A stretch of DNA of 64,000 nt from Alphaproteobacteria bacterium (GCA_020632925.1 JACKER010000021.1:62001-126000); one strand, 5' to 3'; numbered from the stretch's first letter, positions 30,233 through 39,725 are shown. Made by a program: numbers and translations. Notes: generated from the sequence alone by a model not told the origin.

Positions 30233-32794
30233 ATGCAGCGCCTCGACGAGCGGATCCCGGAGAAGGGCTTCCCCGACGCCTCGGCCGCCCTCGACGCCTT
30301 CCTGGGCTGGGTGAGCGACCTCGGACTGACCCCGTACGCCCACCAGGAGGAGGCGCTGCTCGAGCTGTTCGACGGCCACCACGTGGTCCTCGACACGCCG
30401 ACGGGCTCGGGAAAGTCGCTCGTCGCCACGGCGCTGCTGTTCAAGACCTTCGCGGAGACCGGGCACGCCTGGTACACCGCCCCGATCAAGGCGCTCGTCA
30501 GCGAGAAGTTCTTCGAGCTCTGCCGCGTGTTCGGCGCCGAGAACGTCGGGATGATGACCGGGGACGGCGCCGTGAACCGGGACGCGCCGATCCTGTGCTG
30601 TACGGCGGAGATCCTCGCGAACCTCGCGCTGCGGGAGGGTCCCGACGCGAAGGTCGACGCGGTGGTGATGGACGAGTTCCACTACTACGCGGACCGCGAC
30701 CGCGGGATGGCCTGGCAGATCCCGCTGCTGACGCTGTCGGAGACGACCTTCCTGCTGATGTCCGCCACGCTCGGCGACACGACGGCGATCCGCGAGGACC
30801 TCGAGGCGCGCACGCAGCGCAAGGTGGCCGAGGTCAAGGGCGTGCACCGCCCCGTGCCGCTGGAGTTCGAGTACTCGATGCGGCCCATCCACGACGCACT
30901 CTCGGAGCTCGTCCGCGGCAACCGGACCCCCGCCTACGTCGTCCACTTCACGCAGGCGGCGGCGACCGAGCAGGCGCAGGCGCTCACCAGCGTGGAGGTG
31001 TGCCCCAAGGAGCAGAAGAAGGCGATCGCCGAGGCCCTCAAGGGCTTCGCGTTCCACTCCCCGTTCGGCCCGACGGTCCGCAAGTACGTGATGCACGGCG
31101 TCGGCCTGCACCACGCGGGCCTGCTGCCTCGCTACCGCCTGCTCGTGGAGCGCCTCGCCCAGCAGGGGCTGCTGCCCTTCGTCTGCGGCACGGACACGCT
31201 CGGCGTCGGCATCAACGTCCCCATCCGGTCCGTGCTGTTCACGCAGCTGTGCAAGTTCGACGGCGAGAAGGTGGTGATCCTGCCGGTCCGCGACTTCCGC
31301 CAGATCGCGGGTCGCGCGGGTCGCGCGGGGCACGACGACCGGGGCTACGTCATCGTCCAGGCGCCCGCCCACGTCATCGAGAACAGCAAGGAGCTCGCGA
31401 CCGACGCGAAGCGGCGCAAGAAGACGGTCAAGGCCCAGCCCCCCGCCCGCGGGTACAAGCACTGGGACGAGACGACGTTCCAGCGGCTGGTGGACGCCGA
31501 CCCCGAGCCGCTCGAGAGCCGGTTCACGGTGGACCATGGGCGCATGCTCTCGGTGATGCAGCACGCCGAGGAGGTCGACGGGGACGCGGCGAGCGGCGTG
31601 ACCCGCATGCTCGAGCTGATCGAGGCCAGCCACGAGACCCGCAAGAGCAAGGAGGCGCTCAAGGCCGCGACGCTGCAGATCGTCGAGGACCTCGTGGCCG
31701 CGGGGGTCGCGACCCGCGAGAACGACGCCATCCACCTCGATCCCGGGCTGCAGCACGACTTCTCGCTGCACCACTCGCTCTCGCTGATGCTGGTGGACGC
31801 GCTCGCGACGCTGGACCCGGCCTCCGCCAACCACGCGCTGGACGTGCTCACCTGGGTCGAGGCCATCCTCGAGCACCCGCGGGCCGTGCTGAACCGCCAG
31901 GTGGAGCGCGCGAAGGGCGAGCTGATCGCCGACCTCAAGGCGAAGGGCGTGCCCTACGAGGAGCGCATGGAGGCGCTGGAGGACGTCACCTGGCCGAAGC
32001 CGGGCGCGGACGCGATCTACGCCTTCCTCGCGGACTACGCGAAGCACCACCCCTGGGTCGGGCACGAGCCGGTGCGCCCGAAGTCCATCGCGCGGGAGAT
32101 GGTCGAGCGGTACCTCTCGTTCTCGGAGTACGTCAAGGAGCTCGGCCTGCAGCGGGTCGAGGGCGTGCTCCTCCGCTACCTGTCCGAGGTGTACAAGGCG
32201 CTCGTGCAGAACGTCCCCGCCGAGCACCACACGGACGCGGTGATCGAGGTGATCGCGACGTTCCGCGCGATGCTCGGCCAGGTGGACGCCAGTCTGGTGA
32301 CCGAGTGGGAGCAGCTGCTCCTCGGGACCGCGGAGACGCCGACCGAGGTCCCCCACCAGCCGGACATCTCCGCCGATCCGCGCCGGTTCGCGGCCCGCGT
32401 CCGCGCGGAGCTCCACGCCCTGGTGCGCGCGCTGGCGGCCGGCGACTGGGAGGAGGCCTCGGCCACGCTGCGCCCGGACGCCGACGGCGAATCGGTGGCC
32501 CCGGAGGTCCTCGAGCACGCGCTCGCCCCGTTCCTCGAGGAGCACGGCGCCGTCGGCTTCGACCACCGCGCGCGCCAGCCCGTGCACACGACGCTGGTGA
32601 AGACCGGCCGCCACACCTGGGACGTGCGCCAGCGCCTGTTCCCTCCGGTCCGCGCCGCCACCGAGACCTACCGGGTCGAGGGCTGGAGCGACGAGGTCGA
32701 CGAGAGTGCCTGGTCGATCGAGGGCCGCATCGACCTGCGGGAGGACACGAACCCCTCCGGCCCACTCGTCACCTGGGTCGAGCTCCGCGGCTGA
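30233..32794 (+). CDS. DEAD/DEAH-box (Ski2-like) helicase with DUF3516 C-terminus
   Basis: 853 residues. A superfamily 2 helicase core occupies residues 30-420: Walker A TPTGSGKS (Lys61), TAPIKALVSEK (motif Ia), DEFHYY as motif II, SATLGD (motif III), GTDTLGVGINVP (motif V) and QIAGRAGRAG (motif VI). The long helical C-terminal half with a final beta-rich part matches the DUF3516-containing helicases of actinobacteria and myxobacteria (related to HelY/Mtr4). Predicted activity is ATP-dependent unwinding of RNA or DNA. No exonuclease is adjacent. Start ATG at 30233 follows the hydrolase gene by 11 nt. Confidence 0.9.
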   Translation: MQRLDERIPEKGFPDASAALDAFLGWVSDLGLTPYAHQEEALLELFDGHHVVLDTPTGSGKSLVATALLFKTFAETGHAWYTAPIKALVSEKFFELCRVFGAENVGMMTGDGAVNRDAPILCCTAEILANLALREGPDAKVDAVVMDEFHYYADRDRGMAWQIPLLTLSETTFLLMSATLGDTTAIREDLEARTQRKVAEVKGVHRPVPLEFEYSMRPIHDALSELVRGNRTPAYVVHFTQAAATEQAQALTSVEVCPKEQKKAIAEALKGFAFHSPFGPTVRKYVMHGVGLHHAGLLPRYRLLVERLAQQGLLPFVCGTDTLGVGINVPIRSVLFTQLCKFDGEKVVILPVRDFRQIAGRAGRAGHDDRGYVIVQAPAHVIENSKELATDAKRRKKTVKAQPPARGYKHWDETTFQRLVDADPEPLESRFTVDHGRMLSVMQHAEEVDGDAASGVTRMLELIEASHETRKSKEALKAATLQIVEDLVAAGVATRENDAIHLDPGLQHDFSLHHSLSLMLVDALATLDPASANHALDVLTWVEAILEHPRAVLNRQVERAKGELIADLKAKGVPYEERMEALEDVTWPKPGADAIYAFLADYAKHHPWVGHEPVRPKSIAREMVERYLSFSEYVKELGLQRVEGVLLRYLSEVYKALVQNVPAEHHTDAVIEVIATFRAMLGQVDASLVTEWEQLLLGTAETPTEVPHQPDISADPRRFAARVRAELHALVRALAAGDWEEASATLRPDADGESVAPEVLEHALAPFLEEHGAVGFDHRARQPVHTTLVKTGRHTWDVRQRLFPPVRAATETYRVEGWSDEVDESAWSIEGRIDLREDTNPSGPLVTWVELRG

Positions 32795-32830
32795 TCGCGT
32801 GGGCTGTCACCAGCGCGGTGCCGTGCGGTC

Positions 32831-33355
32831 TCAACCGAAGAGCTTCCGAGCCGCCACCTGTCGGTCATCGAGCCACCCGATGCACTCTTCTGGATTGACA
32901 TGGATACCTCGCGACACCCGCGCGACGATGGCGTCCGGAACCCAGGCGACGAGGTAGGTCGCGTAGTCATCATCCGGTCGAGCCGGATCGTCGCGGAACA
33001 GCGCGACCCACGAGTCGTGCGGCGGGCAGTTGTAGGTGTCGAGGTAACCGTCCGTTTCCACCATGGCGGCGCCATCACACAGGTCCGCATCGGGAAAGTA
33101 GACCATCAGCCTGCCTGCCGGGAGCACTCCGGGCGGTGTGACCGACCGCATGAATTGGGATCGCGAATGAACGACAGCACCGACGGAGTCCGCGTACGAG
33201 TGCGACAAGGGTCTCGGCGCGAGGTCGGGGGTGCGAAGGGACCAGGCGGGACGCTTCGCATCGAACCGCTCGGCGCACCATGAGGCAGCGTCGACGAGGC
33301 TCCGCCTGAGGTCGGTGTAGAGCGGCGCAAGCTGCGTTGCCTTCTTGTCGTCCAT
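32831..33355 (-). CDS. Uncharacterised protein with leaderless-type start
   Basis: 174 residues from ATG 33355 (MDDKKATQLAP). Mixed alpha/beta with a conserved-looking segment MVYFPDADLCDGAAMVETDG and WVALFRDD, resembling small proteins found near toxins and immunity genes, but I cannot assign a family. Base composition is visibly less GC-rich than its neighbours, which suggests recent acquisition. TAGCAT on the minus strand (33368-33363) is 7 nt before the start and there is no Shine-Dalgarno. Upstream lies a repetitive hairpin element at 33424-33498. Confidence 0.6.
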   Translation of the reverse strand: MDDKKATQLAPLYTDLRRSLVDAASWCAERFDAKRPAWSLRTPDLAPRPLSHSYADSVGAVVHSRSQFMRSVTPPGVLPAGRLMVYFPDADLCDGAAMVETDGYLDTYNCPPHDSWVALFRDDPARPDDDYATYLVAWVPDAIVARVSRGIHVNPEECIGWLDDRQVAARKLFG

Positions 33356-33423
33356 GGACGAAATGCTACCATCGGCGACCAGTCCGGCCAGATGCCGAAA
33401 GGCACAGTTCAGCCGACCTTGCT

Positions 33424-33498
33424 CCAACCCTCTCCCGCAAGCGGGAGAGGGGGAAACGGAGTTCCTTCCCCCTCTCCCCCACAGGGGGAGAGGGTTGG
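33424..33498. repeat. REP-like double hairpin element
   Basis: Two adjacent 11-bp hairpins, CCCTCTCCCGC/GCGGGAGAGGG at 33428-33451 (2-nt loop) and CCCTCTCCCCC/GGGGGAGAGGG at 33470-33494 (ACA loop). They sit inside a larger inverted repeat whose ends are CCAACCCTCTCCC and GGGAGAGGGTTGG. Such CCCTCTCCC-core elements recur in many bacterial genomes as intergenic repeats. This copy sits between two minus-strand genes, upstream of the unknown gene at 33355. Confidence 0.7.
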
Positions 33499-33578
33499 GG
33501 TGAGGGGGCCGGGAGCGAAGCGACCGGCGGCCTACGGGGTGTGTGTCGACGGCCTACCGGACCTCCTCACACCGCCCG

Positions 33579-34931
33579 CTACCGACGAAGACCGGGTTCG
33601 GACGACGCCCATCCCTCCGGCGTCCGGACCTCCCCGCCGCGCACCACCCAGGTCGCGTGCCAGAGCACTCCGACGTCCTGGAGGGGGTCGCCGTCCACGA
33701 TCACGAGGTCCGCGACGTTCCCGACCTCCACCGTCCCCACGTCGTCGAGCCCCAGCACCTCGGCGGCCGTGCGCGTGCCGGCGGTGAGCGCCTCCTCGGG
33801 CGAGAACCCCGCGTCGACGAGGAGCCCGAGCTCCCGCAGCGTGGTGGGGCCGTGCACGGCATAGGGGATGAGCGGCCAGCTCCCGGAGTCGCTGCCGAGC
33901 ACGATCGGCACGCCCGCGTCCGCGAGATCGCGCAGCGCCGCCCCCTGCCGACGCAGCCGCCCGCGCACCGTCGACTCCCGCGCCACCATCGACCCCACCA
34001 GCCCCTTGGCCGGCATCGCCGGGAGCGCCACCTCCAACATCCCGTGCAGGAAGGCCTTCCGCGCGTCGCGGTCCAGCGCCGTCGCGAGCTGCTCCTCGGG
34101 CACGACCAGCCGCGTCAGCGGGTCGGTGAAGCGCTCGCGCTCCCAGGCCCCGCGCATCTCGTCCACCACCGTCAGCGTCGAGATCTCCGCCACACCCGCC
34201 GCCACCAGCCGCTCGCGCAGCCTTCCGTTCGGCCGATCCGGCGGGTGCACGAAGACCGCGGGCGCCAGCAGGTCCAGCGCCTCGTCCTGCTCGTCGACGG
34301 ACATCGCGTGCGTGAAGATCCGCAGCCCGCGCTCGGCGGCCCCCTCGCGGATCGCGGCGGCGACCTCGGGCGTGTACAGCGGCCAGCCGTGCCCGAAGAG
34401 CCCCTGCTCCACCGTGGTCTTCACGCCGACCGCATTCTGGTCCACCAGCAGGTCCAGCGCGCGCGAGACCTCCTCGGGCGTGCCCACCGTGGGGAACGCC
34501 GGGATCACGTTCGCCGGATACCCGCCCTCGGGCGCGAGCAGCGTCCCCAGCGTGAGGAAGCGCGGCATCACTGCATCCTGTGCTTCCAGGGCCCGCACCG
34601 TCGCGAGGTCGTCGGGCAGGATCCCCGTGTCCAGGACGGTCGTGACCCCGCAGGCGACGTAGGCCCGGAGGTGCGCGGCGACGAGCTCCGCGTGGTGCTC
34701 GGGCGTGGGGTTCCGGTGCGTCTGGCCGGGCTCGCTCGCGACGTGCACGTGCGCGTCGATCAGGCCGGGGAGCACGGTGGCGCCTGCGAGATCGAGGGTC
34801 TCCGTCCCTTCGGGGACCGGCAGCGACGATCCGATCGCGACAATCCGCCCCTCGTCGATCAGCAGGTCGACGTCGGGCTGGACGTCCGCCCCCGTCCCGT
34901 CCCACAGCCGCGCATGAACCAACGCCAGCAC
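33579..34931 (-). CDS. Amidohydrolase-family enzyme
   Basis: 450 residues, cytoplasmic. Metal-dependent hydrolase pattern: LPGLIDAHVHVASEPG (first metal site, about residue 62), a possibly carbamylated Lys in AVGVKTTVE (about 168), IFTHAMS and VFVHPPD histidines, and the catalytic Asp in IVLGSDSGSW (about 344). It ends with the returning beta-sandwich strand ADLVIVDGDPL. Relatives are imidazolonepropionase-like and prolidase-like enzymes. It shares the LLAPEGGYP segment with the shorter exported paralogue at 20788-21816. GTG start at 34931. The 3' end lies beside the repeat element. Confidence 0.85.
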   Translation of the reverse strand: MLALVHARLWDGTGADVQPDVDLLIDEGRIVAIGSSLPVPEGTETLDLAGATVLPGLIDAHVHVASEPGQTHRNPTPEHHAELVAAHLRAYVACGVTTVLDTGILPDDLATVRALEAQDAVMPRFLTLGTLLAPEGGYPANVIPAFPTVGTPEEVSRALDLLVDQNAVGVKTTVEQGLFGHGWPLYTPEVAAAIREGAAERGLRIFTHAMSVDEQDEALDLLAPAVFVHPPDRPNGRLRERLVAAGVAEISTLTVVDEMRGAWERERFTDPLTRLVVPEEQLATALDRDARKAFLHGMLEVALPAMPAKGLVGSMVARESTVRGRLRRQGAALRDLADAGVPIVLGSDSGSWPLIPYAVHGPTTLRELGLLVDAGFSPEEALTAGTRTAAEVLGLDDVGTVEVGNVADLVIVDGDPLQDVGVLWHATWVVRGGEVRTPEGWASSEPGLRR

Positions 34932-35033
34932 CCGACCTCCAGCCGCATCACATCACGGTCGGTCGAACTCGGAGACGTCGCTCGACATCCGATGACGAGA
35001 TCGCCTCGAAGGAACTCGGGGGGCAGGCGTCGG

Positions 35034-35039
35034 TATGGT
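35034..35039 (+). promoter_or_regulatory. TATGGT -10-like box for periplasmic protein gene
   Basis: TATGGT precedes the ATG at 35059 by 19 nt, with GGAGGA at 35045-35050 as ribosome-binding site. Confidence 0.35.
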
Positions 35040-35058
35040 CACTCGGAGGACAGAAGAA

Positions 35059-35685
35059 ATGCGCACCATCACCCTGCTGCTCGGTCTCGTCGCCTTCACG
35101 CCCGCCTTCGCCGCGGACGGTGGCGGCGCCGGAAAGCCCAGCCACGCGCAGGTCGAGCGCGCCCGCCAGACGATGGGCGAGATCGCGAAGAGCGAGGTCG
35201 AGGTGATCGACGGCATCGTGGACGCCCTCGACGAGATGCAGCCCCTGCCGGTGAGCGACGCCGCCCGCCGCGACTACGACGAGGCCAAGGTGCTGCGCGC
35301 CCAGGCCGAGGAGAAGTGGAAGGCCAAGGAGTTCAAGGACGCCTACATGATCTTCCGCGACGCGGCCCACAAGCTCGAGCCGGCGCTCGCCGAGGTCCTC
35401 GCACTCCCCGACCCGCCGCAGAACGTGCAGGACGCCGGCTCCGCGCTGGTCCAGGCCAACGCCCGCCAGGTCGACCAGCTCTCGCAGGTCGTGGCCTCCC
35501 GCGGCGACGCCGACGCCAAGCAGAACTACGCCGACGCCAAGCGCCTCTACCTCGAGGCCAAGGACCTCTGGGCCGCGGGTGACCGGCGCGAGGCCACCGA
35601 GAAGAGCTGGCAGTCGCTCGAGAAGCTGGACATCGCCTGCCGAGACTTCTGGCAGGCCAACGCGCCCCAGGGCCGCCGCGGCTGA
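35059..35685 (+). CDS. Periplasmic helical (DUF4398/TPR-like) protein
   Basis: 208 residues with a cleavable signal peptide (MRTITLLLGLVAFTPAFAAD). The mature part is almost entirely alpha-helical with repeated A-K-x-L-x-x-x-A/E-x-x-W motifs: DEAKVLRAQAEEKWKAKEF and ADAKRLYLEAKDLWAAGD, two copies of a hairpin related to DUF4398 or TPR-like lipoprotein domains. Trp and Ala spacing suggests coiled-coil packing. No catalytic residues. GGAGGA nine nt before the ATG fixes the start. It is followed by a hairpin and a convergent kinase gene. Likely envelope-associated scaffold. Confidence 0.72.
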   Translation: MRTITLLLGLVAFTPAFAADGGGAGKPSHAQVERARQTMGEIAKSEVEVIDGIVDALDEMQPLPVSDAARRDYDEAKVLRAQAEEKWKAKEFKDAYMIFRDAAHKLEPALAEVLALPDPPQNVQDAGSALVQANARQVDQLSQVVASRGDADAKQNYADAKRLYLEAKDLWAAGDRREATEKSWQSLEKLDIACRDFWQANAPQGRRG

Positions 35686-35704
35686 TCGAGCCCTCGCTCG
35701 CGAC

Positions 35705-35733
35705 CCGAGACCCGTCCCCCGTGGGCGGGTCTC
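35705..35733. terminator. Bidirectional hairpin terminator candidate
   Basis: CGAGACCCG (35705-35713) pairs with CGGGTCTCG (35725-35733), a perfect 9-bp GC-rich stem with an 11-nt loop, in the 61-bp gap between the convergent genes ending at 35685 and 35747. There is no T tract. Confidence 0.5.
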
Positions 35734-35746
35734 GACGTCGTGGTGA

Positions 35747-38269
35747 TCACACCGACGCGAACGCCCGGAAGCCGATCACGGACTCCCGGTACGAGCTGCT
35801 CACGTTGTTGCGGTACGCCGACCGACAGTGCTGGGCCGCCGAGAACCAGCTCCCGCCACGAATGGATCGATAGGTGGTCGGCGACTCGTCGATCGTGACG
35901 CTCGACGGATCGATCCGTCCGTCGACGACAGGGACGGGGGCTCGAGAGGGGTCGAGACACCAGTCCATCACGTTGCCCGCAAGTCCCCGCACGCCGTAGG
36001 GGCTCTCGTCCACCTCGAAGTCGCGCACCACCGAGGGAAGAGGGGTCGTCTCGCGGCTCACGGTGATGCACATCCAGGAGGGGTCGGACTGGTCGCCCCA
36101 CGGATAGGCCCGACCGTCCACACCCCGGGCGACGTGCTCCCACTCGAGCTCGCAGGGCAACCGCCACGTTCTCCCCGTGCGTTCGGCCGACCATCGACAC
36201 CAGGCGCGCGCCCCGAACCAGTCGACGTACAGGACCGGGTACTCCGGATCCCACTCGTCGCCCTGACCATCCCGCTTCACGGAGAAGCGGCGTCCGTCGA
36301 ACGCATAGAGCAGCGCCCCTGTCTCCCCCGTGTTCGCCGCCTGCAGGCGTGGCGCGTGCCGCAGCGCCTCCTCCTCCCGACCGCTGGCGACAAGGTCGTC
36401 GAGGAAGGCGATGTATCGACGGTTCGTCACCGGGAAGCGCTCGACCAGCAGCGGCCCGCACCACGCACGGATCGGGGGGAAGCTGGCGACCTCCCGATCA
36501 CCACCGAGCCTGGACCAGCCCGCAGGCACGTAGACCTCGTCCGGGCCCAGAGACCCCCGAGGGGGCAACCACACCGGCAGGGTGGTGTGCGCCCCTGGCG
36601 GAACCCCGTCCCAGTGCCCGTTCCGAACGATCTCGATCGGCACCTTCACGGTCTCGCACGCCGGGTGCTCGACGACGCAGAGGTAGCTCCCCATCGGCAC
36701 CGGGACGGACGCCAGCGGGGTCGTCCCGAGATCGCGTTCGAACCTGGGGACCAGCCGGCGCCGATGCTCGGCGTAGCGGAACAGGCCGACGCGGGCCCCG
36801 GGAGGATCGGTCACGAGGGTCAGCGCGCCCTCCCCGCTCAGGTACGTCGCGACCCGCCGCCGGATCGGGTGGGCCGGCGGCAACGCGTCCGCGTGGAGCT
36901 CGAGCAGCGGCTGGACCTCCAGGGCGGCCCTCGGTCGGCGAGCCGCCTCCGCGGCCGCGTGCCGCTCGAGGTACCGCTGGGCGAGCCTGGCGTGAGCCTC
37001 CGGGAGTCCCTCCGAGATCTGGAGCGCTCCCTTGAGCGTCTCGTCGACCTCGATGCGCCGAAGCCGAGCCGCCTGCGCCATCCGATCGGCCTCGTCGGCC
37101 AGCGCCCACAGGGGCGCCTTCACCTCCTCGGCGGCCCAGGAGGGCACCTGCGCGGCCGATGCGTCCGCCTCCGCCCGCAGGACCTCGGACCGTGCCGTGA
37201 GCCTCGCCGCGTCGGCGTCGAGCTCGTCGGCGAGCGCCACGATCTGCAGGGCACGCTCCCGCCGCAAGCTACCGTCCAACCAGGCTTCTACGGCATCGGC
37301 GAGCACGTCCGCACTCGGTGTCCGAGCCTGCCGCTCACGCGCCATCGCCCGCTCACACACCTCCACGAGTTCCTCCGGTGCTGCCGGTCCCGTCGCGAGC
37401 TGGATCAGCGGCGTGGGCGCCCCCTCGCGGACCCGCTCCAGCACCACCGAGGCGGCTCCGAGGAAGGGGGGACGGCCGGACAGGATCTCGTACAGCGTGG
37501 CGCCGAGCGCGTAGACATCGCTGCGCTCGTCGACCCGATCCACCTCCCCACGCGCCTGCTCCGGGGACATGTAGGCAGGGGTGCCCGCGATCTGGCCGGG
37601 TCGCGCGTCCTGGCCCGCACCGAGGAGCCGCGCGAGGCCCCAGTCCACCACGTACACCTCGCCGTGGCGGCCCACCATGAGGTTCTCGGGCTTGAGATCC
37701 CGGTGGACCACGCCCTGCTCGTGGGCGTACGCCACCGCTCGACAGGCCGCGAGGAAGACCGTGATCATGCGGCGGAGGCTCCAGCCCGACGGCGTGGTGC
37801 TCCAGCCCTCCGAGGATGTCCGGTGGACGTCGTCGATGACCGCGGACAACGTGCGCCCTTCGACCTCCTTCATCGTGAACCACGTCCGGCCGTCCCGGGT
37901 TCGACCCATGTCGTACACGGGCACGATGCTCGGATGCTGGAGTCGCGCGGTGGCCAGCGCCTCGCGCTCGAACCTCGCCAGGGCGCGCGGACGCCCGAGC
38001 AGCTCCACGCTCACGACCTTCTGCGCCAGGACGCGGTCGAAGCGCACGTCGCGGACGCGCCTCACCTCGCAGGTCCCACCGCGTCCGAGCAGACCCAGAT
38101 CCTCGTACGGACCGTCGGGCGCCACAACGCGCTCCGGTCCCCTCGCGGGAGAGTCGGAGAGGTCCATGGTCGACGCGCTGTGGTGGCCGGCCCACAGCTC
38201 GGCGAGCTCGGCAGCGGCCTCCGGGGAGAGCGTGTGCCTCGAGGCGAAGTCGTCGATGTCACCCGGCAT
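35747..38269 (-). CDS. Ser/Thr kinase fused to PEGA and SUMF1-like (formylglycine-enzyme fold) domains
   Basis: 840 residues. Residues about 55-320: kinase with GRGGTCEVRRV loop, Lys in AQKVV, HRDLKPENLM, DWG in place of DFG (VVDWGLARL) and GTPAYMSPEQ. Then a helical linker (about 340-470), a PEGA-like domain (TLVTDPPGARVGLFRY, about 480-560), and a C-terminal SUMF1/FGE-sulfatase fold (about 590-840) with FPVTNRRYIAFLDD, WRLPCELEWEHVARG, GLAGNVMDWC, and the end RGGSWFSAAQHCRSAYRN. In kinases of this fusion type the SUMF1-like part is thought to sense rather than modify. The ATG at 38269 follows AGGAG. The two-component genes lie upstream on the same strand. Confidence 0.9.
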   Translation of the reverse strand: MPGDIDDFASRHTLSPEAAAELAELWAGHHSASTMDLSDSPARGPERVVAPDGPYEDLGLLGRGGTCEVRRVRDVRFDRVLAQKVVSVELLGRPRALARFEREALATARLQHPSIVPVYDMGRTRDGRTWFTMKEVEGRTLSAVIDDVHRTSSEGWSTTPSGWSLRRMITVFLAACRAVAYAHEQGVVHRDLKPENLMVGRHGEVYVVDWGLARLLGAGQDARPGQIAGTPAYMSPEQARGEVDRVDERSDVYALGATLYEILSGRPPFLGAASVVLERVREGAPTPLIQLATGPAAPEELVEVCERAMARERQARTPSADVLADAVEAWLDGSLRRERALQIVALADELDADAARLTARSEVLRAEADASAAQVPSWAAEEVKAPLWALADEADRMAQAARLRRIEVDETLKGALQISEGLPEAHARLAQRYLERHAAAEAARRPRAALEVQPLLELHADALPPAHPIRRRVATYLSGEGALTLVTDPPGARVGLFRYAEHRRRLVPRFERDLGTTPLASVPVPMGSYLCVVEHPACETVKVPIEIVRNGHWDGVPPGAHTTLPVWLPPRGSLGPDEVYVPAGWSRLGGDREVASFPPIRAWCGPLLVERFPVTNRRYIAFLDDLVASGREEEALRHAPRLQAANTGETGALLYAFDGRRFSVKRDGQGDEWDPEYPVLYVDWFGARAWCRWSAERTGRTWRLPCELEWEHVARGVDGRAYPWGDQSDPSWMCITVSRETTPLPSVVRDFEVDESPYGVRGLAGNVMDWCLDPSRAPVPVVDGRIDPSSVTIDESPTTYRSIRGGSWFSAAQHCRSAYRNNVSSSYRESVIGFRAFASV

Positions 38270-38303
38270 GGGGCTCCTCGGAGCTGCGAGGTCGTGAACG
38301 AGC

Positions 38304-39722
38304 CTACCCGGCGCTTTCGGCGAGCGGCAGGACGAGGCGGAAGGTCGCGCCGTCACCGGGCACGGAGCGCGCCTCCACCGAGCCCCCGTGGGCGGTGGCG
38401 ATGGCCTTCACCAGCGCGAGTCCGAGGCCCGTGCCCCCCTCGCGCGTCGTGTAGTACCGGTCGAAGACGTGCGGCAGCTCCTGCTCGGCGATCCCCGGGC
38501 CGTCGTCGCGGACCTCGATCAACGCTCGGTCCTCGACCCGCCGGACGGTCAGCGTCACCTCGGAGCGGGCGAAGTGCGCCGCGTTCGCGAGCAGGTTGCG
38601 CACCGCCGTCTCCAGCCGCTCGGGGACCGCGTCCACCGCGAGCTCCTCCCCCTCGCAGACCCAGCGCCGATCGGTGAAGCGCTCGTCGGTCCGCAGGCCG
38701 TCCACGAGGCTCGTGCAGGTGGCGAGGAGCGCGACCCGCTCCCGCTCCCGGTCCTGGAGGCCGGCCTCCGCGCGCGCGAGCTCCAGGAACTGGTGGACCA
38801 CGACCTCCATGCGGGCCGCGCTGTCCGCGAGCACGCGCCGCAGCCGGTCGCGACGCTCCCCCTCCACCGGACGCTCGCTCCCGAGCGCCTCGGCCGCCGC
38901 CCGCACCGCCGCCACCGGATTCTTCAGCTCGTGCGCGAGGTCTGCCGCGAACGCCGCGTTGCTCCGGTCGCGCTCGTCGATCGCGCGCAGGAGCTCGTTG
39001 AACGCCGACGCCAGCTCCCCGAGCTCGTCCTTGCGCTCCAGCACGACCGGCCGCGTGGACACGGGCCCCCGCGTGCGGTCCACCACCTGGTCGCGCAGCG
39101 ACTCGATCGGCCCCACCATCCGCGCCCCCATCCACAGCGCCAGCAGCGCGCCGATCGTGAGCACGACCAGCGTGACGGCCGAGAGCTGGAAGCGCTGCTC
39201 GTAGAGCGAGGTCACGTAGCGGCGGTCGCCGCGCATCGCGTGCAGCAGGGCGCCGTCGGGGGTGCGGATGGCCGCGACGCACACCTTCAGCAGCCCGCGG
39301 GCCGTGGTCTCGCAGGAGGTCTGGGGCTCGCGTCCGGCGGCGCGGGACTCCGGACGCTCGGGGACCGGTGGCAGCGCCGTGTCCAGCTCGCGCAGGTCCG
39401 GGGCGCCCTCGGGGCCATAGAGCGGGTCCGCGACCGGCGCCAGCAGGCTCAGCGGCTCGGCGTGATCGACGTCGATGCCCGGGCGACCGCTCGGGTCGAA
39501 GGTCCGCAGCCGCACCCGGTAGCGGCGGGCGATCGCGTCCATCGCGTCGGGATCGGGGTGCGCCACGGCGTCGTGCAGCGCCTGCTCCAGCGCCGCCTGG
39601 GTCCGCCGCTCCTGGCGCGGGGCGAAGCTGCCCGCCACCCACACCCACACGAGCGGCAGCACGACAGCCGCGACCACGACCACCAGGACGCGGTACCGCA
39701 GGCTCCGCGGGTCCGCCTGCAC
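38304..39722 (-). CDS. Membrane sensor histidine kinase
   Basis: 472 residues. Two membrane helices (about 9-31 and 175-197) flank a 140-residue periplasmic sensor with one Cys pair. Residues 197-250 form a HAMP linker (GARMVGPIESLRDQV, KDELGELASAFN). HisKA has the phosphoacceptor His in DLAHELKNPVAAV (about 262), followed by ATPase boxes LLANAAHFA (N), DDGPGIAEQ (G1), FDRYYT and GGTGLGLALVKA (G2). GTG start at 39722 lies 3 nt after the response-regulator stop, so the two genes are a two-component operon. It phosphorylates the regulator at 39726. The stimulus is unknown. Confidence 0.93.
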   Translation of the reverse strand: MQADPRSLRYRVLVVVVAAVVLPLVWVWVAGSFAPRQERRTQAALEQALHDAVAHPDPDAMDAIARRYRVRLRTFDPSGRPGIDVDHAEPLSLLAPVADPLYGPEGAPDLRELDTALPPVPERPESRAAGREPQTSCETTARGLLKVCVAAIRTPDGALLHAMRGDRRYVTSLYEQRFQLSAVTLVVLTIGALLALWMGARMVGPIESLRDQVVDRTRGPVSTRPVVLERKDELGELASAFNELLRAIDERDRSNAAFAADLAHELKNPVAAVRAAAEALGSERPVEGERRDRLRRVLADSAARMEVVVHQFLELARAEAGLQDRERERVALLATCTSLVDGLRTDERFTDRRWVCEGEELAVDAVPERLETAVRNLLANAAHFARSEVTLTVRRVEDRALIEVRDDGPGIAEQELPHVFDRYYTTREGGTGLGLALVKAIATAHGGSVEARSVPGDGATFRLVLPLAESAG

Positions 39723-39725
39723 GCG

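Noticed and set aside
30233..32794. Lhr-type helicase completing a repair cluster with the DNA ligase
   Set aside because: The C-terminus is of the DUF3516/HelY kind rather than Lhr, and the gene is 4 kb away from the ligase and not in its operon.
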